From Gemmatimonadales bacterium (GTDB taxonomy: Bacteria; Gemmatimonadota; Gemmatimonadetes; Gemmatimonadales; GWC2-71-9): a stretch of 24,732 nt of DNA. Location of the stretch: the NCBI GenBank assembly GCA_025929805.1, contig JAICPP010000018.1:1-24732 (forward strand), in the 5' to 3' direction. The position numbers were made by a program, and so were the translations under genes. Below are positions 1 through 7,804 of the stretch, one piece after another; the stretch's first letter is position 1, and each line of letters begins with the position of its first letter. The notes below the pieces were generated by a model. The model saw only the letters and a list, made by a program, of their open reading frames with translations, was not told where the DNA came from and did no database searches.

Positions 1-191
1 AACAGGCCTTCCGGGAATGGGCCAGCAGCTGCGTGTGCCCTCCGGGAATCCCGGTTTGTGCCTGCCGGGGCCGTCCCCTGGGCCGAATCGAACCGCGAAA
101 GCCTATTCGGCCCGACCAGACCGAGCTGGAAGGCAACCCGCGAGCGAGGAGCGCGAAGCTGCGATTTTTTGTGGTCGATGGTGCGCCTTAA
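1..191 (+). CDS. rsmH: RsmH (MraW) 16S rRNA C1402 N4-methyltransferase, C-terminal end only
   Basis: The window opens inside this gene. Reading from base 3 gives about 62 residues ending at TAA 189-191. Visible are the Cys-rich FREWASSCVCPPG stretch, a second VCACRGRP Cys pair, KPIRPDQTELEGNP and then ARSAKLRFFVVDG. This is the typical end of RsmH, where the sequence FREWA..C.CPP.LPVC.C precedes KPI.PS..E...NPRARSAKLR. RsmH methylates 16S rRNA at C1402 in the cytoplasm and is usually the second dcw gene, after mraZ. The S-adenosylmethionine-binding part lies upstream and is not seen. The gene overlaps the next start by about 14 nt. Identification rests on the conserved tail and gene order. 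Confidence 0.9.
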   Translation, partial: QAFREWASSCVCPPGIPVCACRGRPLGRIEPRKPIRPDQTELEGNPRARSAKLRFFVVDGAP

Positions 192-480
192 GGGACGCCA
201 CTGGCTGGTGCTCTGGCTACTGATCTTCCTGGGGGGAGCCCTCATTGTGGTAGCACGTCAAACCACTGCCTTTCGCACTGCAAGGCGGCTTCGGGAGCTC
301 CGGGAGGAGCGCGGCAACCTGGAGGCTCGTCGAGCCGACCTCGAACGCCGAATCCGGATCGCCTCCAGTCGGAAAGTGCTCGTGCCGCTGGCTAAACGCT
401 CCCTCGGCCTGCATGAACCGGCGGATTCGGAGTTCGTGCTGTACCCCTTGCCCACCTCGGCGGGTTCGACCAAGCCCTGA
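178..480 (+). CDS. ftsL: FtsL-like cell division protein (bitopic, coiled coil)
   Basis: A 100-residue protein with a short basic cytoplasmic N-terminus, one membrane segment at about residues 8-27 (WLVLWLLIFLGGALIVVA), a charged Leu/Arg/Glu-rich coiled coil at about 36-67 (RRLRELREERGNLEARRADL), and a short tail containing AKRSLGLHEP. This is the FtsL/DivIC plan, which bridges FtsQ and the FtsW-FtsI synthase in the periplasm. The family is too divergent to name from motifs, so the call rests on architecture and position between rsmH and ftsI. I start at ATG 178, which overlaps the rsmH end; GTG 181 is an alternative. The frame is open back to 58, but that extension duplicates rsmH coding sequence and has no FtsL character. 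Its TGA shares a base with the ftsI ATG (TGATG). Confidence 0.82.
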   Translation: MVRLKGRHWLVLWLLIFLGGALIVVARQTTAFRTARRLRELREERGNLEARRADLERRIRIASSRKVLVPLAKRSLGLHEPADSEFVLYPLPTSAGSTKP

Positions 481-2444
481 TGGCTAAGCCCCTCGCTCGC
501 ATTGCCGCCGTACAGCTCGGCTTCATTCTGATCATTCTCATCATCCTCGCTCGAGCGGCTCAGCTCCAGCTGGTGCAGGGAGACCGCTGGGCCGAGCACG
601 CCAGACGACAGCGCACCGAGCGAGCCATCCTTCCCGCTCGCCGGGGAGGTCTGTACGATCGGAACGGAGTACCTCTGGCAATCACGCAAGAGTATTACCA
701 CGTCGGCATCGCTCCCAATGAATTGGCTGACCGGGCAGCTGCCCGCCGGCTGGTCAGCCGTCAGCTAGGCATTCCAGCGAGTCTGCTCGCAAAGGATCTT
801 CGTTCCGGCAAACGATGGATCTACTATCACGGGCCATTTACCGCGACTGAGGTGCAGCCTCTGCGCAGGACGGAGGGGATCCATCTCAGCCGCTATTTCC
901 AGCGGTTCTATCCCTCGCGCGCCCTGGCTCGCCCCATCATCGGTGGGTTGTCACCGGACCAACCACGAGGGGCTGCCGGTATGGAGTTGTCGCTGGACTC
1001 CATTCTGACTGGCCAACCTGGCGAAGCGGTGTTGCTGAAGGATCGTGCCGGACGGCGCTACGACTCTCCGGCGCGCCTGGTTCGCGAGCCGGTGCCGGGC
1101 AACGATGTCATTCTGACGCTTGACGCGGAGCTCCAGGAGATCGCCGAGCGGGGATTGGACGACGCACTCTCCGCCATGCGGGCAGCAGGCGGCGATGTCG
1201 TCTTCCTGGACCCGATTAACGGTGAGCTGTTGGCGCTGGCCTCCAGGCAGGCCGGCCGCACCGGCTTTTCCTCCAGCCGCGCTTCGACATTCACTGATCC
1301 CTTCGAGCCCGGCTCCACCGCCAAGTTGTTCACGGCAGCCGCCCTCCTGGTGCATGGCAGGGTCGACAGCAACGACGCGGTCTTTGCTGAGGGTGGGACC
1401 TGGCGTATGCCGATCAACCGGAGCGGCCGAACTCGCGTGATCACCGATGCTCACCGAACCGTGGGAAACCTGACCTTGTCCCGGGCGATCCAGGTCTCCA
1501 GCAATGTTGCCCTGGCGAAGTTCTCCCTGCGTCTGGCTCCCGAAGAGCAGTTCGAGATGTTGCGCGATTTCGGTTTCGGGACGCCAACCGGGGCCGAGTT
1601 CCCTTCTGAGTCCAGAGGCCGATTGGCCCTTCCCGACACATGGCAGCCCATGTACACCAGGGCCAGCATGGCGATGGGATACGAGGTTGGAGTAACTCCA
1701 GTGCAGCTCGCGGCGGCATATGGAGCTATCGCGAACGATGGTCTGCTGCTCACTCCCACACTGGTGCGGGAGATCCGCAACTCGCGGGGAGAAGTCATCT
1801 ACCGGCATGACCCCGAGCCGGTGCGACAAGTGGTGTCGCCGGTCATCGCAAGACGCCTACGCGAGTACCTGAGAAGCGCCGCGGGTGAAGGAGGAACCGG
1901 AGAGGAGGCCCAACTAGCCAACTACACCTTGCTGGGCAAGACCGGCACTGCGGTGCGATTCCACTCCGGCCGTTATGTCCCCGGGGAGTACACGGCCTCC
2001 TTTGCAGCGCTCTTCCCAGCCGACGATCCGCAGCTCGTTGTAATCGTGAAGATCGATAATCCAAGGGGCGACTATTACGGCGGCGTTACTGCGGCACCGG
2101 TGACCAGGACGATGCTGCAGCAGGCGCTGGCATCGCGGCGGGTGGCGATCGACCGTAGCCGGTTAGCCAGCGCCGAAGGACCCGCACAGGAGCGCCGGAC
2201 GGTGAGCGTTGCGGCCCAAACCCCGCGGGTGGTGGTCTCCTGGCCTCATCGAGCTCCAGACTCTCCGGTGGCGCGTCGGCCGGTTCCCGGAGTCGAGGGT
2301 AGGAATGTTCGTGAAGCGGCACTGGCACTCCACCGGGAAGGATTCCGGGTATCCCTGCGAGGTCTTGGGAAGGTGAGCCGAACCACTCCGCCCGCAGGCG
2401 AAACGGCCCCCCCTGGTACAACCGTCGTTGTTTGGGCGGAGTAA
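480..2444 (+). CDS. ftsI: FtsI (PBP3) septal peptidoglycan transpeptidase with C-terminal PASTA domain
   Basis: A class B penicillin-binding protein of 654 residues that crosslinks septal peptidoglycan as partner of FtsW. It has a membrane anchor at about residues 8-30 (LGFILIILIILARAAQL) and a PBP dimerisation/pedestal region at about 45-210. The transpeptidase domain carries STAK with nucleophile Ser279 and Lys282, SSN at 340-342, and KTG at 487-489. The C-terminal 55 or so residues (PVPGVEGRNVREAALALH onward, ending TAPPGTTVVVWAE) form a single PASTA domain, which in other proteins binds wall fragments or stabilises PBPs. The start ATG overlaps the upstream stop as TGATG, so translation is probably coupled. 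A PASTA-bearing division PBP is best known from Gram-positives and Actinobacteria but also occurs in some diderm phyla. All three active-site motifs are intact. Confidence 0.96.
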   Translation: MAKPLARIAAVQLGFILIILIILARAAQLQLVQGDRWAEHARRQRTERAILPARRGGLYDRNGVPLAITQEYYHVGIAPNELADRAAARRLVSRQLGIPASLLAKDLRSGKRWIYYHGPFTATEVQPLRRTEGIHLSRYFQRFYPSRALARPIIGGLSPDQPRGAAGMELSLDSILTGQPGEAVLLKDRAGRRYDSPARLVREPVPGNDVILTLDAELQEIAERGLDDALSAMRAAGGDVVFLDPINGELLALASRQAGRTGFSSSRASTFTDPFEPGSTAKLFTAAALLVHGRVDSNDAVFAEGGTWRMPINRSGRTRVITDAHRTVGNLTLSRAIQVSSNVALAKFSLRLAPEEQFEMLRDFGFGTPTGAEFPSESRGRLALPDTWQPMYTRASMAMGYEVGVTPVQLAAAYGAIANDGLLLTPTLVREIRNSRGEVIYRHDPEPVRQVVSPVIARRLREYLRSAAGEGGTGEEAQLANYTLLGKTGTAVRFHSGRYVPGEYTASFAALFPADDPQLVVIVKIDNPRGDYYGGVTAAPVTRTMLQQALASRRVAIDRSRLASAEGPAQERRTVSVAAQTPRVVVSWPHRAPDSPVARRPVPGVEGRNVREAALALHREGFRVSLRGLGKVSRTTPPAGETAPPGTTVVVWAE

Positions 2445-2463
2445 CCGCTCCCCCGGAAGATTG

Positions 2464-3921
2464 ATGCTTACCTGGAACGCAATCCTGAGCGAGTTGCGCC
2501 GCGCGGACTTGCTGAGCGCAGCGCAAGATACCGGCCCGGATCCGACCGATCTTGGCGTTGACAGCCGTGCCATAACACCCGGCATGTTGTATATCGCCGT
2601 TCGAGGCTTCCAATCGGATGGTCATCAATTCGTTGCCGATGCCCTTAGCCGAGGCGCCGCGGCCGTAGTGGTCGAACGTCCCCAGCAATCCGGAGCGCCG
2701 GAGATTGTAGTGCGGGATAGCCGCCGCTCCGCGCTCGTCCTTGGTGCGGCCTGGTATGATCATCCGGGCCGGTGCCTCACTCTCATCGGGGTCACCGGCA
2801 CCAACGGGAAAACCACGACGACGGGACTGGTCCGGCACCTCCTCAACCAGCATGGCACGGCGGGGAGCATTGGAACCCTGGGGGCCTACGACGGTGGCGG
2901 TGAGCCGGTACCCTCCACCGCCGGCTCACTGACCACACCGGGTGCCATCGACTTGCAGGCTACCCTGGCAGCGCTGATCAGCCGCGGAGTTCAACAGGTG
3001 GTGATGGAGACCTCCTCGCACAGCCTGGATCAGGGAAGGCTGGACGGCCTGGGCTTTGCGGCCGCTGTATTCACCAATCTCTCACGCGATCACCTCGACT
3101 ACCATGGGACCATGGAGGCGTACCTCGGGTCCAAGCTCCGCCTCAGCAGTTTGCTGCGGCCCGGCGGCGTGGAGGTCGTGAATCTCGATGAAGCGGCCTG
3201 GGGCCAACTGCCGCCTCGGACACCGCGCTTGACGTTTGGACTGCACCCGGCAGCTGACGTACGCGCTTCAGGATTGGCTCTCGACGCGAGCGGTTGCCGC
3301 TTCCGCCTCAGCGGACGATTCGGGACCCAGGAGGTGGTGCTCCCGCTACTGGGCGACTTCAATGTGGCCAATGCACTGGCTGCTGCGGCCACTGCGCTGG
3401 CTCAGGAGCAGCCGCTGGACCAGGTCGCCGATCGGCTGGCCACGGCACCTCAAGTACCAGGACGAATGGAGCGCATCGCCGATACTCCCTGCGTTGTGCT
3501 TCGCGATTACGCGCATACACCCGACGCTCTCGATCGTGCGCTCACCACGCTTCGGCCGCTCACTCCAGGACGCCTGATCGTGGTATTCGGCTGCGGAGGT
3601 GACCGCGATCGAGGCAAGCGGCCGTTGATGGGGCGCATCGCCGCCGCGCGGTCCGACCTGGCCATCGTCACCTCTGACAACCCCAGAACCGAGAACCCGG
3701 ACGCCATCATCGACGACATCGAGCGGGGCATGAGCGGTATGCCCCACCTGCGGATTACGGACCGGCTCACGGCCATTCACACCGCGCTGAGCGAGGGCCG
3801 CAGTGGCGATACGATCCTGCTCGCGGGAAAGGGCCACGAGACCTATCAAATCATTGGCACTACGAAGATCGTCTTCGATGAGCGGGAGATCGTCCAATCG
3901 GCGGTCCGAGGTAAGCAGTGA
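2464..3921 (+). CDS. murE: MurE, UDP-MurNAc-L-Ala-D-Glu:meso-DAP ligase
   Basis: A cytoplasmic ATP-dependent Mur ligase of 485 residues that adds the third stem-peptide residue. The P-loop GTNGKT lies at about residues 112-117 (Lys116), the central motif is METSSHSLDQGRLDG, and the C-terminal Rossmann domain holds the DNPR signature at residues 405-408. In characterised MurE enzymes DNPR marks meso-diaminopimelate as substrate, while lysine-adding enzymes carry DNPA-type variants, so a meso-DAP wall is inferred. I chose ATG 2464 because a GGAAG Shine-Dalgarno stands 4-5 nt upstream (2455-2459) and MLTWNAILSELRRADLL begins like other MurE proteins. The frame is open to ATG 2428, which would overlap ftsI by 17 nt. 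Its TGA overlaps the murF GTG (GTGA). Confidence 0.96.
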   Translation: MLTWNAILSELRRADLLSAAQDTGPDPTDLGVDSRAITPGMLYIAVRGFQSDGHQFVADALSRGAAAVVVERPQQSGAPEIVVRDSRRSALVLGAAWYDHPGRCLTLIGVTGTNGKTTTTGLVRHLLNQHGTAGSIGTLGAYDGGGEPVPSTAGSLTTPGAIDLQATLAALISRGVQQVVMETSSHSLDQGRLDGLGFAAAVFTNLSRDHLDYHGTMEAYLGSKLRLSSLLRPGGVEVVNLDEAAWGQLPPRTPRLTFGLHPAADVRASGLALDASGCRFRLSGRFGTQEVVLPLLGDFNVANALAAAATALAQEQPLDQVADRLATAPQVPGRMERIADTPCVVLRDYAHTPDALDRALTTLRPLTPGRLIVVFGCGGDRDRGKRPLMGRIAAARSDLAIVTSDNPRTENPDAIIDDIERGMSGMPHLRITDRLTAIHTALSEGRSGDTILLAGKGHETYQIIGTTKIVFDEREIVQSAVRGKQ

Positions 3922-5300
3922 GCTGGTCTGAGACCACAGTTCGCGAAGCGCTCGGTCTCCAACCAGTAGCGGGACGCCCACCACTGACTTTCTCCAGCAT
4001 CTCCACCGATAGTCGCGCAATCCAGCGTGGAGCGCTGTTCGTCGCCCTGCGGGGGGATCGGTTCGACGGTCATGATTACCTGGAAGCTGTGGCAGGCGCC
4101 GGTGCCAGTGGTGCCATCGTTCGCCGGGGGACGCCAGCCGTCCCTGAGCTGGTCCTCTATGAAGTGGACGATCCACTCCGCGCGTTCGGCCAATTGGCGC
4201 GAGTGCGTCGTCGGTCGCTTGCCGGACCGGTGGTGGCCGTCACCGGTACCAATGGAAAGACCAGCACCAAGGAGATGCTCTTGGCCGTTCTGAGTACGCG
4301 GTACCGCACCTATGCCACCCGAGCCAATCTGAACAACCTGATCGGAGTTCCGCTCACCATCCTGGAAGCCCCGCAGGATACCGAAGCGTTGATCGTCGAA
4401 GCCGGTGCCAACCTGCCGGGCGAGATCGCCCGATATCGTGAGATCATCGAGCCCTCGATCACAGTCATTACCAATGCCGTGGCAGGGCACCTGGAGGGGT
4501 TCGGCTCGCTGGCTGGCGTCGTAGAGGAGAAGCTCGCCCTCACCGACAAGGTGCCGCTGGCCGTTGTCGGAGTTGATCCGCCAGCCTTGGCCGAGGGCGC
4601 CCGACGGCGGGCCCAACAGGTGCGGACCGCCGCGCTGGCCGGGGCCGATCTCGTCCCGGAGCAGGTCACCCTCGACGGCTCGGCCCGTCCGGTCATGACT
4701 ATGCGGAAGCACCGGTTTGTCCTGGCAGCCAGGGGCCTCCACCAGGCGGACAACGCGGTGCGCGCGTGGGCCGTGGCTGAGGCGCTCCAGCTCGACCTAG
4801 AGAAAGTCACCCGTGCGCTGGAGCAGTTCGCCATCCCTGACGGGCGCGGTGAGCTGATTCAGGAGGGTGAGCTGACCATCTTGAATGACTGCTACAATGC
4901 CAATCCCCAGTCCTTCCGCGCTGCCATTGCTACCGCGGCCGCTCTTCGGGGAAGCCGGAGGCTGGTATTTGTGGCCGGCACCATGCGGGAACTGGGGAGC
5001 GATTCGCCCGCGCTGCACCAGGAGATCGCCGGGGCTCTGGTGGACCTCCATCCTGAGCTGCTGGCAGCCGTAGGAGATTTTGTTCCTGCGCTCGAGCCCT
5101 ACGCAGGGGCGCTTCATCATCGGCTGGTCACGGCACCGGACCCCCTGGCGCTTGCTCCTCGGCTGGCGGAGCACCTCCGGGGAGATGAGCTCGTGGTGTT
5201 GAAGGCATCCCGGGGCGTGGCCTTGGAGCGTATACTTCCGGCGCTCAAGGCACGCGCGAAGCACGTTGCCCCCGCCGGTGCTCCGCTCCACCCCCGCTGA
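3918..5300 (+). CDS. murF: MurF, UDP-MurNAc-tripeptide:D-Ala-D-Ala ligase
   Basis: This 460-residue enzyme adds the D-Ala-D-Ala dipeptide, the last cytoplasmic step of UDP-MurNAc-pentapeptide synthesis. The N-terminal uracil-binding domain contains STDSRAIQRGALFVALRG. The P-loop GTNGKT is at about 110-115 (Lys114), the central domain has TRANLNNLIGVPLTIL and EAGANLPGEI, and the C-terminal domain has NDCYNANPQSFRAAI and VVLKASRGVALERIL, all characteristic of MurF. The GTG start at 3918 overlaps the murE stop in a GTGA coupling; no ATG fits better. The ddl gene that makes its D-Ala-D-Ala substrate is not in the window. mraY begins 6 nt after its stop. Confidence 0.95.
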   Translation: MSWSETTVREALGLQPVAGRPPLTFSSISTDSRAIQRGALFVALRGDRFDGHDYLEAVAGAGASGAIVRRGTPAVPELVLYEVDDPLRAFGQLARVRRRSLAGPVVAVTGTNGKTSTKEMLLAVLSTRYRTYATRANLNNLIGVPLTILEAPQDTEALIVEAGANLPGEIARYREIIEPSITVITNAVAGHLEGFGSLAGVVEEKLALTDKVPLAVVGVDPPALAEGARRRAQQVRTAALAGADLVPEQVTLDGSARPVMTMRKHRFVLAARGLHQADNAVRAWAVAEALQLDLEKVTRALEQFAIPDGRGELIQEGELTILNDCYNANPQSFRAAIATAAALRGSRRLVFVAGTMRELGSDSPALHQEIAGALVDLHPELLAAVGDFVPALEPYAGALHHRLVTAPDPLALAPRLAEHLRGDELVVLKASRGVALERILPALKARAKHVAPAGAPLHPR

Positions 5301-5306
5301 GGATCG

Positions 5307-6434
5307 ATGTTTTATCACTGGCTCGCGCCACTCGGCAAGACGTACATCGTTTTCAATCTTTTCAACTACATCAGCTTTCGCGCTGCCGGCGCCACCGTCA
5401 CCGCGCTCCTGCTCGCGTTCCTGGTAGGACCGCCGGTTATTCGGCGCTTGCGGGCGCGGAAGGTAGGGCAGGTGGTCCGGGCGGAAGGACCGGCCAGTCA
5501 CCAAAGCAAGCGCGGCACACCCACGATGGGCGGGCTCATCATCCTGCTTGCCACAATAGTCCCCACGCTCCTCTGGGCCCCCCTGACCAACCGGTTCGTC
5601 GTGGTAGCCATGCTGTCCACCCTCTGGATGGGCTGCATCGGGTTCTTGGACGATTACCTCAAGATCGTGCAAGGAAAATCTCGGGGGCTGGTGGCCCGGT
5701 GGAAACTTGCGGGACAATGCAGCTTCGGCTTGTTGCTCGGACTCTTCCTGGCGTTTAACCCCGTGGTGCCCACCGATACGATTCCAGCGACCGCAACGAC
5801 GCTCCCTTTTTTCAAGTATCTGGTGGTCAACTTCGCCACCTGGTTGTTTGTGGTCTTCGTGATGGTGGTGATCACGGGAAGCATCAATGCAGTGAACCTC
5901 TCCGACGGCCTCGATGGGCTCGCTACCGGACTGGCGGGAATCGCTGCGGCGGCGTTTGCGGTGTTTGCCTATCTCTTCGGCCGGGTGGATGTCACCACCT
6001 ATCTGAATGTGTTTTATCTGCCCGGGGCGGGGGAGCTGGCGGTCTTTTGCGCCGCTCTGATGGGCGCGACAATTGGTTTTCTCTGGTTCAATGCCCATCC
6101 GGCTGAAGTGTTCATGGGCGATACCGGCAGTCTCGCGATCGGTGGTGCGCTCGGCACGGTGGCGATTCTCCTGAAAGCCGAATTCCTCCTCCTCCTGATC
6201 GGTGGTGTGTTTGCTGCCGAGGCTGTCTCCGTGCTGATTCAGACCGGCACCTACCGCTGGTTCAGGCGTACTCGAGGTCGCGAATACGCCGACGCGCACC
6301 GGGTGTTTCGCATGGCGCCGCTTCATCATCATTTCGAGAAGCTGGGCTGGGCCGAAACCACGGTTGTGACCCGGTTCTATATCCTGGGCTTGCTCTGCGC
6401 GCTCGTCGCGCTCTCGACCCTGAAGGTTCGATGA
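5307..6434 (+). CDS. mraY: MraY, phospho-MurNAc-pentapeptide translocase (lipid I synthesis)
   Basis: A polytopic inner-membrane enzyme of 375 residues that transfers phospho-MurNAc-pentapeptide to undecaprenyl phosphate. It starts MFYHWLAPLGKTYIVFNLF, typical of MraY, and keeps the SKRGTPTMGG loop. The aspartate pair is in FLDDYLKIVQG (D115, D116, the same numbering as E. coli), with NLSDGLDGLATG, FMGDTGSLAIGG (D272) and the APLHHHFEKLGW histidine loop near the C-terminus. About ten hydrophobic segments are visible. A GAGGATCG Shine-Dalgarno-like sequence (about 5299-5306) precedes ATG 5307. At 375 residues it is slightly longer than the roughly 360 usual for the family. Its stop overlaps the murD start by 4 nt (ATGA). 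Confidence 0.97.
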   Translation: MFYHWLAPLGKTYIVFNLFNYISFRAAGATVTALLLAFLVGPPVIRRLRARKVGQVVRAEGPASHQSKRGTPTMGGLIILLATIVPTLLWAPLTNRFVVVAMLSTLWMGCIGFLDDYLKIVQGKSRGLVARWKLAGQCSFGLLLGLFLAFNPVVPTDTIPATATTLPFFKYLVVNFATWLFVVFVMVVITGSINAVNLSDGLDGLATGLAGIAAAAFAVFAYLFGRVDVTTYLNVFYLPGAGELAVFCAALMGATIGFLWFNAHPAEVFMGDTGSLAIGGALGTVAILLKAEFLLLLIGGVFAAEAVSVLIQTGTYRWFRRTRGREYADAHRVFRMAPLHHHFEKLGWAETTVVTRFYILGLLCALVALSTLKVR

Positions 6435-7804
6435 CGGGCGTGGCCCAGGCAGCTCTCTTCGATCGCTGGCTGACGAGCGGACGGGAAGTAGCCGTGGTTG
6501 GCTTGGGCAAGAGCGGCGTGGCTGCGACGCTGCTGCTGCGGGACCTGGGTATTGGTGTGTACGCGTCGGACACGGGATCGGGACCCGGCTACGAGGATTG
6601 GGCGCGGGAGCTGCGAGCGGCGGGCGCGGTCGTTGAACTGGGCGGTCACGATATCAGTCGCATAGGGCGAGCCGCGGCGGTGGTGGTAGCGCCAGGAGTG
6701 CCGCCAAACATTCCGGCGCTCGAGTCGGCTCGGCGGGCCGGCCTCGAGGTCTACGCCGAAGTGGACATCGGCTTCCTGGCTCTTCGGCAAACCCGCTGCG
6801 TCGCCATTACCGGCACCAATGGCAAGACCACGACCACTTCATTGGTGGCCCACATCCTGGTAAGTGCAGGTCTGAAGGCGAAGACCGCCGGCAACATCGG
6901 CAACCCACTCTGTGACCTGGCCCGTTCGGCCCAGCCCCCCGCCTGGCTGGCGCTGGAGCTCTCCAGCTTTCAGCTGCACGATGCACCCCACGTCGACCCG
7001 GTCGTGGGCGTGCTCACCAACCTGGCACCCAACCATCTCGATCGCTACGCATCTCTGTCGGAGTACTACGGAGACAAGGCTCAGTTATTCAGGAACGCTC
7101 GCGCCAGCTCGGTCTGGGTGACCAATGCGGACGATCCGGTGGTGCGGGAGATGACGCGAGATGTCGAAGGGCATCACCTGCGATTTTCGATCCAGGAACG
7201 AGCGGATGCATGGTACGATCGGGAGGGGAGACGACTCATGCTGGGAAGCTCGGAAGTACTTCCTCGTGCCGCGTTGCCACTGCTGGGCGACCACAATGTG
7301 GCCAATGCGCTCGCGGCGACCCTGGTAGCCGCCGAGCTCGACATCCCGGTGTACCGGATCGCGACCGGCCTCCAGTCCTTCCGGGCTATTCCCCACCGGG
7401 TCGAACCGGTTCGAGAGGTAGACGGCGTACTCTGGGTAAACGATTCGAAATCCACCAATATCACCTCGACCGAAGTCGCGGTAGCCGCGCTCGAGCGTCC
7501 CTTCGTTCTCCTCCTGGGTGGGCGCCACAAGGGCGAGCCATACACCAGGCTGGTTCAGCTACTTCAGGGACGGTGTCGGGCAGTAATCGCGTATGGGGAG
7601 GCCGGCCCGCTCATTGTGAGAGACCTCGGGTCGAGTCTCAAGGTGGTGCCGGCTGGATCCTTTGAAGAGGTACTCGCCCTGGCGCGGAAACTGGCTCGAC
7701 CAGGGGATGCGGTGCTGTTGTCGCCGGCGTGCTCCAGTTACGACATGTTTCGCAACTATGAGGAGCGCGGAGAACGATTCCGCGCCGCAGTGCAGGCCCT
7801 GTAA
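6431..7804 (+). CDS. murD: MurD, UDP-MurNAc-L-Ala:D-Glu ligase
   Basis: A cytoplasmic Mur ligase of 457 residues that adds D-glutamate. The N-terminal Rossmann domain starts VAVVGLGKSGVAATLLL. The P-loop TGTNGKTTTTSLVAH has Lys132. It is followed by the MurD-type AGNIGNPLCDLARS, ALELSSFQLHD and LAPNHLDRYAS motifs, and by GDHNVANALAATLVA, VNDSKSTNITS, LLLGGRHKG and LLSPACSSYDMFRNYEERG in the C-terminal domain. The substrate-binding DSKSTN and SPACSSYDMF motifs are diagnostic. The ATG overlaps the mraY stop as ATGA, and its own TAA overlaps the ftsW ATG as TAATG, so it is tightly coupled on both sides. The coding sequence is complete and shows no anomaly. Confidence 0.97.
   Translation: MTGVAQAALFDRWLTSGREVAVVGLGKSGVAATLLLRDLGIGVYASDTGSGPGYEDWARELRAAGAVVELGGHDISRIGRAAAVVVAPGVPPNIPALESARRAGLEVYAEVDIGFLALRQTRCVAITGTNGKTTTTSLVAHILVSAGLKAKTAGNIGNPLCDLARSAQPPAWLALELSSFQLHDAPHVDPVVGVLTNLAPNHLDRYASLSEYYGDKAQLFRNARASSVWVTNADDPVVREMTRDVEGHHLRFSIQERADAWYDREGRRLMLGSSEVLPRAALPLLGDHNVANALAATLVAAELDIPVYRIATGLQSFRAIPHRVEPVREVDGVLWVNDSKSTNITSTEVAVAALERPFVLLLGGRHKGEPYTRLVQLLQGRCRAVIAYGEAGPLIVRDLGSSLKVVPAGSFEEVLALARKLARPGDAVLLSPACSSYDMFRNYEERGERFRAAVQAL

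Noticed and set aside
58..177. N-terminal extension of the FtsL-like protein
   Set aside because: These codons overlap the conserved RsmH tail in another frame; ATG 178 gives a typical FtsL with a short cytoplasmic end.
951..1829. Minus-strand open frame of 292 codons within ftsI
   Set aside because: It is antisense to the transpeptidase domain with all active-site motifs and has no recognisable product.
2558..2563. Perfect TTGACA in murE as a promoter -35
   Set aside because: It encodes part of the conserved VDSR motif and no -10-like hexamer lies at 16-18 nt.
4797..6332. Long minus-strand open frame (511 codons) antisense to murF and mraY
   Set aside because: It runs opposite to two clearly conserved genes, its product is low-complexity, rich in His, Gln, Glu and Arg, and shows no domain; it is a high-GC shadow.
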